Assembly (NCBI GenBank): GCA_039707465.1
Contig: CM077644.1
Location: 219,704,962 to 219,768,961 of the forward strand
Reading direction: 5' to 3'
DNA: 64,000 nt
From: Rhabdophis nuchalis
Lineage: Eukaryota; Chordata; Lepidosauria; Squamata; Natricidae
The notes under the pieces were generated by a model, which was not told where the DNA came from, made no database searches, and saw nothing but the letters and a program-made list of their open reading frames with translations. The position numbers and the translations under genes were made by a program. Each line of letters starts with the position of its first letter. Position 1 is the first letter of the stretch. Of the stretch, positions 54,546 through 64,000 are shown piece by piece.

Positions 54546-54721
54546 CATCTCTGAACTTGAATAAGAAGGAATTTCCTGACAGTGAGAACGATTAATCAAT
54601 GGAACAGCTTGCCTCCCAGAGTTGTGATGCTGTATCGCTGCAGGTTTTCATGAAATTGATTGCATGGTGTAGGTATCCTGCCTTTGGTAGGAGGTTGGAC
54701 TGGAAGATCTCTAAGGCCCCG
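54546..54721 (+). mobile_element. CR1 LINE 3' end fragment
   Basis: GGAATTTCCTGACAGTGAGA, TTAATCAATGGAACAGCTTGCC and GAGGTTGGACTGGAAGATC are the end of CR1 ORF2 and its 3' region, as in the 10.3-11.7 kb triplicate. It is followed by a partial CCGGTTCTATCCGGTTC element (54.73-54.89 kb) of the hAT type. Confidence 0.75.
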
Positions 54722-54889
54722 TCCAGCCAGAGGAGGTATTCAGCCGGTTCTATCCGGTTCTGGCAAAGTGGTAGTGGCGGCTGTGGGAGGCTCCACCCAC
54801 CTACCCCATCATAATGCACAAGAATTGTATATGTGCAGAAGATGGTGTGCATGCGCAGACATGGTGCATACACTCACATTTGCGAACCT

Positions 54890-56908
54890 TTCATACCAAG
54901 ACTTGGAGATTTTTTAATTAACTCAAAGTAAACTGCAATTTGGTACCTGTCTCTTTAAAAAAGACAACAAACCATTCAAGATAGTGCAGATGACATTGAA
55001 TCAATTTAGAAATTGTTTGGAAAGCAAATCTACTTCATTCTCCTCACTTCTATTTTCAGTGCATGTTTGCTTACCTTCTTGCAATCTTACATCAAGCAGC
55101 ATTTCTAACATTTTTGTTTTATTTATTTAAAGTAGAATGAAATAAGTCCTTTGCATTTCTCTTAGGGAAAAAATAATGCATCCTCACCATCAGCACCCAT
55201 TGCAAAATTACACATTCAGGAAATAGGTATAAAATTGCACAGATCACTGCTGATGAACAGAGGCCCTCAGCCATATATTGGAGCAGTGTTTCTCAACTTT
55301 GGCAAATTTAAGACCTGTGGACTTCAAGTTCTAGAATTCTCCAGACAGCCATGTTGACTGGATAATTCTGGCATTTGAAGTTGACAGGCCTGATGGCTGC
55401 CAAAGTTGAGAAATACTGCATTACAGCCCTCTGAAAAATCTTATTTTTGCAAGGCAGACAAGATATTTACAGAGCTTGATAAAGCTCTGCAAGTTATCTA
55501 AGCTTGTTTCAAAAAAAGACCCTATAGCACCCCATCTTTAAATGTTCTTCAATGTCCTTGTTCAAAACAAACCAGAACATTTTTGCATGCCATAAACCTG
55601 GGTTCCATGTGTGATTAACATTCAAATCAATTGATTCTATTTTAAGGTTGAGTTTTCCAAGGATACTCTCAACCATTCACTTTTTGAGATTATTGTCCTC
55701 CTCCACTTTAAGATCTCTTTGTTTTATTCAAACTTGGAAACAACACCGTGATCTTTAATCTCTAATATCTATAGAGGAAATAAACTTCTTTTGGCTTATC
55801 TTTCATCTATTTTTATCATCTATTTGAATTAAACTGTTACATTAAAAAAAAACCTGTTAATAACTCATTGAAAAGACATACAAAGAGAAATCATGCAAAG
55901 GGGTAAGGAATGTTGTTGGAATTTCCTTTTTAAAGGTCCCCCCCTCCTTAGAATTCTATTCCTGGTATCATATTTTGGAATTCATAGCTTGGCTTCCTAT
56001 TGTAGCACCCCACAGAGTTCTGTTTTTAAGAGTACTATGCTTACAGCTTTGTGTAAAGGAAAGCACAGGAAAAGTTGATTAGTTATGCAATGTAAGGAAT
56101 GAATCTTTCAGTCATTTATATAAACATATACCATATAAACATTATGGTGTGTATGTGCGTGTGTGTGTGTATTTGTATTACAAAAAACAATTATTTCTTT
56201 AATAATATGATATATTTAATAAAAATAACCTGTTCAATGAGATGAAAATGGCTGAAACCTTAAGTATATTTCCTTGATGTATTGGATTCCATAGATATTA
56301 TTTTTGTATAATGTTCTTAAGAGGCAATTTTACATTCTACATTAACCAAGTTAAGTTGACATGCAAGATGTTATCCAAACCCTATTTGAAGATATTTGGG
56401 AATCTACTTACCACACGAATGTAGAAGAAGGTAGTGCAGTATCTCATTGCCAGTTTTTACCTTGGATTCCTCTCAGATTCAGCTCTTCCTGAGCGAAGAT
56501 TACTTTTATTCCCTAAATCTCAGAAGGAATTTGAAGACTGTGTGCTCTCATCTTCATTCTTGCCAATTTAGAAATATTGACAATGAAGAGGGAAATACCC
56601 TTTCCCTGGGAAGGTCAGCATCAGAAAACATGGCACTCTCATTCCATAACAAAAGGAAAGAAAAATAAACTAACTTCACACCTCAACCACATCTTCACAT
56701 AGATATTTGGAGGTATGATCTCAGGGGATTGCCTGGGGCATAGAGTCCTGAGCCTCAGACCTTCATTGCAATAAGGCAAGTTTGAAAAGCTGGCTCACAA
56801 CCCTAAACCTCATTTATATCTTATTATTGAGCACTGATGTCTGTTGGAGTGGGATGATGGATAAGAAAGTCAAAGGGGTAGCCATGACTATACAATTGAA
56901 GCCCTGCA
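54890..56908. other. Intergenic DNA with one palindromic MITE, no gene recognised
   Basis: AT-rich DNA without a convincing coding frame. At 55,284-55,418, CAGTGTTTCTCAACTTTGGC and GCCAAAGTTGAGAAATACTG are inverted ends of a hAT-type MITE. A TG run is near 56,155. Confidence 0.6.
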
Positions 56909-58670
56909 TTTATTTATTTTATTTTTTATTTTATTTACATTTATATCCCGCCCTTTTCCGCAGAGGACCCAGGGCGGCGCACAGGAAATTTAAAAAACAT
57001 ACAGAATACAAAAATAAATACACAATTTAAAATATAAATTAAACCGTCTTATCCTATGCTAAAAACCCAATTTTAAAATACCCAATTTAAAACTACCTAA
57101 AAGTCCCCATGGGAGGTTAGGCTAGGCCGGCTTGTTGGAATAGGTATGTCTTTAGACATTGGCGGAAGAGGCGGAGGTCGGTGATGGTGCGTAATTCGGG
57201 GGGTAGGTCGTTCCAAAGGGCTGGGCCCGCCACAGAGAAGGCTCTTCTCCTGGGTGTTGCCAGTTGGCATTGTCCGGCTGACGGCACCCTGAGAAGGCCC
57301 TCTCTGTGGGAGCGTATCGGTCTAAGGGATGTATGGGGCAAGAGGCGGTCTCGCAAATAACTAGGCCCCGAGCCATGGAGCACTTTAAAGATGGTCGTCA
57401 AGACCTTGAAGCGCACCCGAAAGACCACAGGAAGCCAATGCAGCTCGCGCAGGATCGGTGTTATGTGGGAGCATCTAGTGGCTCCCATAATCACCCGCGC
57501 GGCTGCGTTTTGGACTAACTGTAGCTTTCGGGTGCACCTCAAGGGAAGCCCCATGTAGAGAGCATTACAGTAGTCGAGTCGGGACGTCACGAGAGCTTGA
57601 GTGACTGTGCGGAGGGCAGCCCGGTCCAGTAAGGGGCGCAATTGGCGCATCAGGTGTACCTGATGAAACGCCCCCCTGGCCACGGCCGCCACATGGTCTT
57701 CCATGGACAGCCGGGGATCCAGGAGGACACCCAAATTGCGCACCCTCTCCACGGGGGCCAGTGTTTCGCCCCCAATGGCCAGAGTTGGAGTAATCTGGCT
57801 GAACCAGGGTGCCGGAAACCACAGCCACTCACTCTTGGCAGGGTTGAGCTTGAGTTTGTTACCACCCATTCCAGATCCTCCAAACACCGGGACAGCACTT
57901 CGACGGCATCGTTGGGGTGGTCTGGGGTGGATATGTACAACTGAGTATCATCAGCGTACAGATGGTACTCCACCCCAAAGCCATGGATGATCTCACCCAG
58001 CGGCTTCATATATGTGTTGAAAAGGCAGGGTCACAGGAATTGGCCCAAGCTTCCTCTGGAACCTTTCCGGGCCCATTAGAAGCCTGGGGCGGAACCATCT
58101 AGGAGTATCCAGTTCCGCCTCCCCGCGGTGAGGTGAAGCGATTGGGAAGTCTAGCCGAAGGAGAGCTTCCATGACAAGGGAGTGATGGCTAAATCCCCTA
58201 TTCCCAGATCACAACTCCACTGTCCTGAGACAAAGATCATATCTAGCATGTTTCCCCCCTCGTGAGTAGGGCCGAAAAGTACCTGGGTCAGGTCCATGGC
58301 TGTCATGGAAGCCATGAACTCTCGAGCTACTCCAGAGGCTTCGCCCGCCGACGGCAAGTTAAAGTCCCCCATGACTACCAGTCTGGGGGTCTCAATCGCC
58401 GCCTCGGCTATCACCTCTAGGAGCTCGGGCAGGGCTGTTGTTGTATAGCGAGGAGCCAGGTATACAACTAACACGCCCAACTGCCTCCCTAGGCCCCATC
58501 TCACGCAGAGAGATTCACACCCAGTTGTCTGAGGGATTGTGGTCTCCTTCGGCTCAAGACCTTCCTTAACTATAATCGCCACTCCCCCACCTCCCCCACT
58601 GTGAGTCATGTAAAATGGAACAGGACTTTGATTGCCTGGTTGCAGAAATTCTGGCTCAATTGTGGTCATA
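56909..58670 (-). mobile_element. L2/CR1-group LINE copy C with internal deletion (endonuclease joined to RT 3' half)
   Basis: On the minus strand, 58,669-58,151 encodes the apurinic-type endonuclease (VVMGDFNLPSAGE, PTHEGGNMLDMIF). After a junction near 58,026 the RT resumes at TYMKPLGEIIHGFGVEYHLYADDTQLYI, so motifs AAFDTID and GVPQGS are deleted. A frameshift near 57,880 precedes the C-terminal part (LGVLLDPRLS, LQLVQNAAARVI). The 3' end with TATCCCGCCCTTTTCC and TTTTA repeats is at 56.91-56.97 kb. The 5' side meets a TAAAATGAGAACTACCTATA MITE end at 58,655. Confidence 0.87.
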
Positions 58671-59191
58671 AAATGAGAACTACCTATATTCTATCTAGCT
58701 TTATAAACCATACATTATTTAATCATATTGTTCTTTGACCTAACTTGTGACTAACTGAGTTGTACTGTTTTGTCTTCTATTTTCAATAGTATCGGACAGC
58801 TCTGGAGGCATTTGCTACAACATGTTTTCTTTTCAAGGAGCTCTCACTCTCAATCTTACTTATGTTAACACTTACTTTGTGGATTATTTTGTTCCTCTGG
58901 GAAATTCAAAAATGCCAGCGATCTCTTTCATCCCACCTGATATTGTTTAGAGATTTGTTTAGTAAGTACTTCCTAAATATATTTACAGAAGAAGCCTGAG
59001 AAATCTGATTACACTGCACAGAAAGTATATGTATATGTACATATGAGAGAATATTTTCACAGCTTCTGTTCAAGGTCCCTTTAAGGGGAGGAGACTTAAC
59101 GTCATCCCTCTCTGCCCTTCGACTCAACCTAGAGATCATCCAGACAGAGAACCAATTAGATTACTGCTGTGTGAAATTTTTTAGATATGTG

Positions 59192-59494
59192 TTAGATTTT
59201 TAAGGGCTGAAAATAAAGAGACCAGGATGGATCCATTTCAACCTTATTAGCCTTCTTCAGCTGGCCATACTCCTTCTACTGGGATTTGAACCGGCGCTCT
59301 CCAGCATATGAGGCAAGCCTAAATTGGCTGATGTATCAGGGATACCAGATAGCTCAAGGCATAGAAAGGCTTGCCTCATATGCTGGAGAGCGCCGGTTCA
59401 AATCCCAGTAGAAGGAGTATGGCCAGCTGAAGAAGGCTAATAAGCCTGAAATGGATCCATCCTGGTCTCTTTATTTTCAGCCCTTAAAAATCTA
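59192..59494. repeat. Inverted pair of tRNA-like/hammerhead-like repeats
   Basis: Arms 59,192-59,319 and 59,367-59,494 (about 128 bases) are near-perfect complements. Each carries the B-box GGTTCAAATCC and GGATCCATCCTGGTCTC. The right arm (plus strand) has CTGAAGA (59,427-59,433), stem AGGCT, loop AATA, stem AGCCT and GAAA (59,448-59,451). The left arm reads AGGTT for the second strand, so its stem is imperfect. 59,060-59,190 also matches the 29.57-29.69 kb region (GGAGGAGAC, GATCATCCAGACAGAGA), showing a larger shared family. Confidence 0.75.
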
Positions 59495-59578
59495 ACATAT
59501 GTACATATGTTTAAATGAAAGTTCTTTTCCAGATTAATTCATTTTGGAGTAAGATACAACTTTTGTCCTTGCCTAAAA

Positions 59579-59930
59579 AGGATGCGGTGGCTCAGTGGGT
59601 AAGACTGAGCTTGTTGATAAGAAAGGTCGGCATTTCGGCGATTCAATTCCCTAGCACCATGTAAAGGAGTGAGCTCCCGTTACTTGTCCCAGCTTCTGCC
59701 AACATAGCAGTTCAAAAGCATGTAAAAATGCAAGTAGAAAAATAGGAACCACCTTTGGTGGGAAGGTAACAGCATTCTGTGCGCCTTTGGCATTTAGTCA
59801 TGCCAGCCACATGGCCATGGTGATGTCTTCGGATAGCGCTGGCTCTTTGGCTTTAAAATGGAGATGAGTACTACCCCCTAGAGTCAGGAACAACTAGCAC
59901 ATATGTGCAAGGGGAACCTTTACCTTTACT
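59579..59930 (+). mobile_element. Sauria SINE, near full length
   Basis: A tRNA-like head has GGTGGCTCAGTGGGTAAGA (A-box) and GATTCAATTCCCTAGCACC (B-box region). The conserved body is GAGCTCCCGTTACTTGTCCC, TGCCAACATAGCAGTTC, GGCATTTAGTCATGCC and CCCCTAGAGTCAGGAAC, and the tail is CCTTTACCTTTAC. CTAAAAAG on both sides is the likely target duplication. The SINE is carried by BovB-type LINEs in squamates. Confidence 0.85.
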
Positions 59931-59940
59931 AAAAAGATTT

Positions 59941-62820
59941 AAATATCTGAAGCCTGATTCATAAACACTCTGAAATGTTGTTGGTATCAGATGTTCCTTA
60001 TTTAAAAAAACCATTTTCATCATTTTGGTGGAAGCTTCAAAGAAGCTGAGCTATTAATATACCAGGAACTTTTAATTCATTCTGTAAATCCTTGAAGCCT
60101 GTGAAAAAATGTAAATATCAAGAATTTTTAGTGTTGCAGTTTTTCTTGATAAAAGTTGTCATTTCCTCAAAAGCTCATTAGTTTATGATACATAATAAAT
60201 TATTAACATGTCAGCCATGTGTATGTACAACTCTTAAGACTGATAATTTTTAAAATATATTTGATTTAAAAATGTATATCTGCCTGTTTTCATTTTAGGT
60301 CTCAAGTGGGTGGGGGTTAAATGTTCATAAGCAATTTTATTCAACCATCTAATCATTTAATCCACCTAACACCTAATTTCAAAACTATAAATAGCCTGAA
60401 TAAAAAGAAACGTTTTATGAAAAAAATGCCTCATGATTAAAGTTGTTGTGCAATGTGGAAAAGGAGGTGGTAAAATGTCCTTCACTGAAGGAATTTACAT
60501 AGAAGATGGAGGGCCATCTGATAGAGTTAGATTCCAATATTCCTTCCAAACTATATATTATATTAATACAAAGTCTCTCCTAAAAATAATTTAGAGAGGA
60601 TCAGCTTCATTTCTACTATCTACTTCTTAAATAGCCTAAACCTCCTCACCAGAAAAGTAGAATTAGTTCTTGATATTAAGCATGTCTACATTATGCTCCA
60701 CAAGGTATCCAGTCAAAGGTGGTACTTAATGGAAAATTGAGGTCCTCTAAAGTAATTGCTTTGATGTGGATATATCGATGTGGATATTGGTAAGATAAAC
60801 CTTGCACATGCAACATAAGGGGTTCATCAATCAGGAAATGCTTATGTATGCATAATACTATCATCTACCTGACTGGCTTTTAAACAGGCATAAAACATTC
60901 TATTAAAACAAATATTGTCATAAAATCAAATCTTCAACCCTAAATTTAATGAGTCAGATGGGTTTTTTTCCCTGGGTGCTTACTCTACAAGTTTCCCTTG
61001 GTTAAAAACTAGCCTGGGAAGAGTGCCATCCTGTTAATCTTCGCTGGCAATTTTGAACACGAGAAGAGCAATAGATGAAATTGTGGTTATGACAAGGAGG
61101 ATTTCTTGCAGGCCACTTTTGGCAGATGAGAGGGAATGGGGCTTTTGTCTTACAAAGTTGACTACTTGCAAAAAACACTTTTGGATTCAGTTAGACTACA
61201 AATAGTGAACATAGACTACAAATAGTGAACAGGGACAAGTCTATCTAAGATTTGCCTGTGCTAATTTATATATGCATGAGTTATCTTAAATAAAAAATTA
61301 CCTTTCAGCCTAATAATGAAGAAATTGAATTATCGATAATTTGCTTGCTGACTACCGATACATAATATTTAGGCCCCTGTTATCCCTAAATGAACTTTAG
61401 AGTTGGCAGCCCTTCAAATAGAAGAGGCCTTCATCTGACAGATTCTTTTCTGAAAATAGGATAGTTGCTGGAGTGTCCATGACATGGGCAAGGGGTCGAT
61501 TAATGGTCAGTGTTATGATTTTAATTATGTAGATCACATAATTCAGGGGTCTGCAAAGTCGGCTCTTTTAAGACTGGTGGACTTCAACTCCCAGAATTCC
61601 CCAGCCAGCATAGCTGGGAGTTGAAGTCCACCAGTCTTAAAAGAGCTGACTTTGCAGACCCCTGACATAATTCATACTGCTGTTAGGATGCATGTGATCT
61701 TACAGTGATTTGCTTTAGATTCATCACACATTCCTTCATCTGCATCTCCTGCTTTATCCATATCATGATTATGCTCAAAGCTCCTTGAAATACCTTGCAG
61801 ATTAACACCTTGAAAATATGTAAACTGCTGGTTGGAAATCACTGAGGACTTACTGGTTGAGCAATTTCTATTTGAGAATAGCATGCTTTTTATTGAAGTC
61901 CTTCCTTGAACTGACTTTGACAGCTTGAATGGAATCTCAGGTACCTTCTCCCATGAAAATCTGCTACCATGAAGTTTGAAGGCAAGCAATTTATTGAAGG
62001 AAGGGTCATTTAGATTTCTTCCAGCCTAATCAAAATAAATATCCATGGATTGTATGAAAAGTGCTAATCATCTAAAAATGCTAAAATGATAACTATCTGA
62101 GGTATGGAAAGATGAAACCACGGGTCCCTGACTTCTCTCTTCTCTTTGTTGTTTTTGGCATTGGTCTTTGAATGCAATCTACCTATCTAAATATTGACAG
62201 GGTCATTCTGTTTTGTTTCAAGGAATACTTTTCTCTGGCTTTTAAAATAGTGTTGCCAAACTTGAAAGCAGTTTTCTCTATCCTGCTGCTCTTGTTAGCT
62301 GTCTGAGGGATTATGGAAGTGGGATTTCAACACATCTGGAGGCACCAGGTTGAGGTAGGACTACTTTAAAGTAACAATCTATTGTCTTACTGCTGCAGTT
62401 GAGAAAAAGGATAGAGACAGAAGCTACACAGTAAGATATATGATCTCTCTTCCTGACGCTTGATGTTCCTTTCAGGGGGGGAAAAGTTTGTAAAGATTTG
62501 CAGAGATACAGAGCCGATTTGAGAACACTTGTCCTGAGAGAAGGTATGTAACCTACTCAATCTTTTTCCCCACCCCCTTTTACTCCTGTGCACTTTTCTG
62601 GCAGACATCCTTGAGCATTTGAGACGGATGTGAGAGAATTTCAGTCCTCACTGGAAAACAAGCCAACTAAACATAACAGATTACATCAGCTCAGGCTTTT
62701 CAATTCCTGGATGGTAGCAGCGTGCTAATCCAAACTTCATCCTGGATTTCGCAAAGTAAAACAAGGGAGGCTGGCAAGAGGACAGATTGAGGAAACTGAC
62801 GACGGCAGGCCTTGTGGGCA
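59941..62820. other. Intergenic DNA upstream of ESM1, one palindromic MITE
   Basis: No convincing coding frame. A 105-codon frame on the minus strand (61,989-61,672) overlaps the end of the MITE and has no recognisable motif. TA-rich stretches are near 60,250. Confidence 0.6.
61544..61664 (+). mobile_element. Palindromic hAT-type MITE (121 bp)
   Basis: Almost the whole element is one long hairpin (CAGGGGTCTGCAAAGTC, then CTTTTAAGACTGGTGGACTT, and complement). The 8-bp duplication is ACATAATT (61,536-61,543 and 61,665-61,672). It shares its GTGGACTTCAACTCCCAGAAT core with 32,009-32,129. Confidence 0.9.
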
Positions 62821-62828
62821 AGAGGCTG

Positions 62829-62834
62829 TATAAA
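62829..62834 (+). promoter_or_regulatory. TATA box of ESM1
   Basis: TATAAA preceded by GGCTG lies 142 bases before the ESM1 ATG. The expected start of transcription is near 62,860, giving a leader of about 115 nt. This is an inference from the consensus and spacing; no transcript evidence is available. Confidence 0.6.
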
Positions 62835-62975
62835 GCTCCAAAATTTGTAAGCTGATCTTCAGAACTTCCACATTGGGTTCCTCACTCCTGCATCCCTGAA
62901 GAGAAGACATCTGACTGAACTTTTGCAACCTGTCATTGAGGGTGGTGGAATTGGGCTTTCATCCCACCAGGAGCC

Positions 62976-63276
62976 ATGGCCAGTTTTCTGGTGCTCACTC
63001 TACTTCTGGTACCCATGAATGTCAGAGCTACCTGGAGTGCCAAGTATGCAGTAGATTGTCCGGAGTCCTGCGACAGCAGTGAATGTAAAAATCCGCAGCA
63101 TTGCAAGCGGACTGTGTTGGATGACTGTGGCTGTTGCAGGGTTTGTGCTGCAGCTCTGGGAGAAACTTGCTACCGGACAGTTGCAGGAATGGATGGTGTC
63201 AAATGTGGGCCCGGATTGAAGTGCCAATTCTTTTCTGAAGAAGATGATTTTGGAGATGAGTTTGGTATCTGCAAAG
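62976..63276 (+). CDS. ESM1: Endothelial cell-specific molecule 1 (endocan), exon 1
   Basis: This is the first coding exon of the secreted proteoglycan endocan. The ATG opens a hydrophobic signal peptide (MASFLVLTLLLVPMN), followed by WSAKYAVDCP and a cysteine-rich IGFBP-like domain with the CGCC cluster, RTVLDDCGCC, TCYRTV, and a CGPG motif. Twelve cysteines are visible in 100 codons. The exon ends in the frame GICK plus one base, immediately before a GT donor at 63277 (AAAG|GTAAAG), so the intron phase is 1. The reading frame continues into the intron only by chance and stops at 63,318-63,320. The later exons lie beyond the window. ESM1 points away from the granzyme genes, matching the divergent ESM1/GZMK/GZMA order known in mammals. 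No frameshift is seen. Confidence 0.96.
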
Positions 63277-64000
63277 GTAAAGAATGGTCATTGGATAACA
63301 TTATCTATCATGACAATTAATGATCAATGTATAGTTGTTGGAAATTGCTCCAATATAGCTATATACACTGGATGGATACATACATACATACATACATACA
63401 TACATACATACATACATACATACATACATACAGTGTGTGTTTGTGTGTGTGTGTTGCTCCAATGTATATAAATACTTTCAGATTTATGCTGAAGTATGAT
63501 AATTAACTTATGATTGAAAAAGATAGTTATTGATGGTATTCATATACTTAGCACATGTATCTTCATTTTACAAAAGTTCTGTAAAATGGTTCAGAATTTC
63601 TCTGCTTAGCAGATTGGAAAATATTGACTAAAGTACCCAAGAAGTTGAGCATTTAATCCTAATTCTCCTGGCACTCTATTACCCATGGGGGAAACAATAT
63701 GCAAATATTATCTGAGAGATTTATAAAAGTATTTCAAAAGTGCTTACGTCAGTATTCTTTCTCAGAGACATAATGTATTTTTATATGTGCTGCTATCAAG
63801 AGAATAACACCTGCATGTTATAACATAGATATAAGCTTTAGAAGGAGAGTCTAGATATGGTGATTTACTCTGATTTCTTTTCAGATCGTATAATTTTTTC
63901 ACCTATATGTTATGTAAAAAGCAGAAGTAGAATTCTAGAGTGGGCTTCTTTGGGCTACAGAAGGAGGATTCCATTTCTTAAAAAAATGCTGCCCATGTTA
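63277..64000 (+). other. ESM1 intron 1 (start), with CATA microsatellite
   Basis: Begins with the GTAAAG donor. A CATA-repeat tract occupies about 63,378-63,432, followed by a short GT run. No further exon is seen before the window ends. Confidence 0.85.

Noticed and set aside
61672..61989. 105-codon minus-strand frame upstream of ESM1
   Set aside because: No motif or signal, and its end lies in a MITE target duplication. It may be chance; conservation in other squamates would change this view.

Overview
The window is repeat-rich vertebrate DNA from a squamate reptile, very probably a snake. The evidence is a Sauria-type tRNA SINE, CR1 and L2/CR1-group LINE tails, an AATAG-tailed LINE, a Penelope-like element, many hAT miniature elements and long GATA/GGTA/TTTC microsatellites. 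Genes have vertebrate intron/exon structure. No bacterial or viral genes, rRNA, CRISPR array or true tRNA gene were seen. The locus is the conserved ESM1-granzyme A neighbourhood: ESM1 runs rightward at the right edge, and granzyme A-like genes run leftward from it, as in the divergent arrangement known in mammals.

From 1 to about 50.85 kb the window is a tandem segmental duplication of four units: about 1-15.65, 15.66-20.96, 20.97-31.93 and 31.94-50.85 kb. Each unit carries a granzyme A-like gene on the minus strand. Genes 1, 3 and 4 each have five open exons with canonical splice sites and phases. They encode 253, 254 and 253 residues with a full His/Asp/Ser triad and Asp189. Unit 2 keeps only exons 4 and 5, because about 10 kb holding exons 1-3 is deleted. 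The intact copies differ at informative sites: gene 1 has Ala for Ser214, gene 3 has Ala192, and gene 4 has Gly where the others have the cysteine that aligns with the mammalian granzyme A inter-chain cysteine. No separate granzyme K gene was seen between gene 4 and ESM1.

The units carry mobile elements whose ends can often be fixed by comparing paralogous 'empty' sites. The most striking is a 4.88-kb Helitron (7,716-12,592) in unit 1. It has 5'-TC, a 3' hairpin and CTAG, sits between A and T, and carries a LINE reverse-transcriptase ORF, three tandem CR1 3' fragments, a hAT element and a GGTA/GATA minisatellite. Others are a Penelope-like element with RT, GIY-YIG nuclease and a hammerhead-like motif (27.57-29.19 kb); an ORF1-only L1-lineage element with a 17-bp target-site duplication (41.57-43.64 kb); two GC-rich hAT-type elements (34.6-35.7 and 45.0-46.6 kb); and several hAT miniature elements with 8-bp duplications.

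From 50.85 to 62.8 kb there is single-copy intergenic DNA with further LINE fragments (a third L2/CR1 copy with an internal deletion, and an AATAG-tailed LINE), an inverted pair of tRNA-like/hammerhead repeats, and a Sauria SINE. ESM1 (endocan) exon 1 lies at 62,976-63,276, behind a TATA box at 62,829. The rest of the gene is beyond the right edge.
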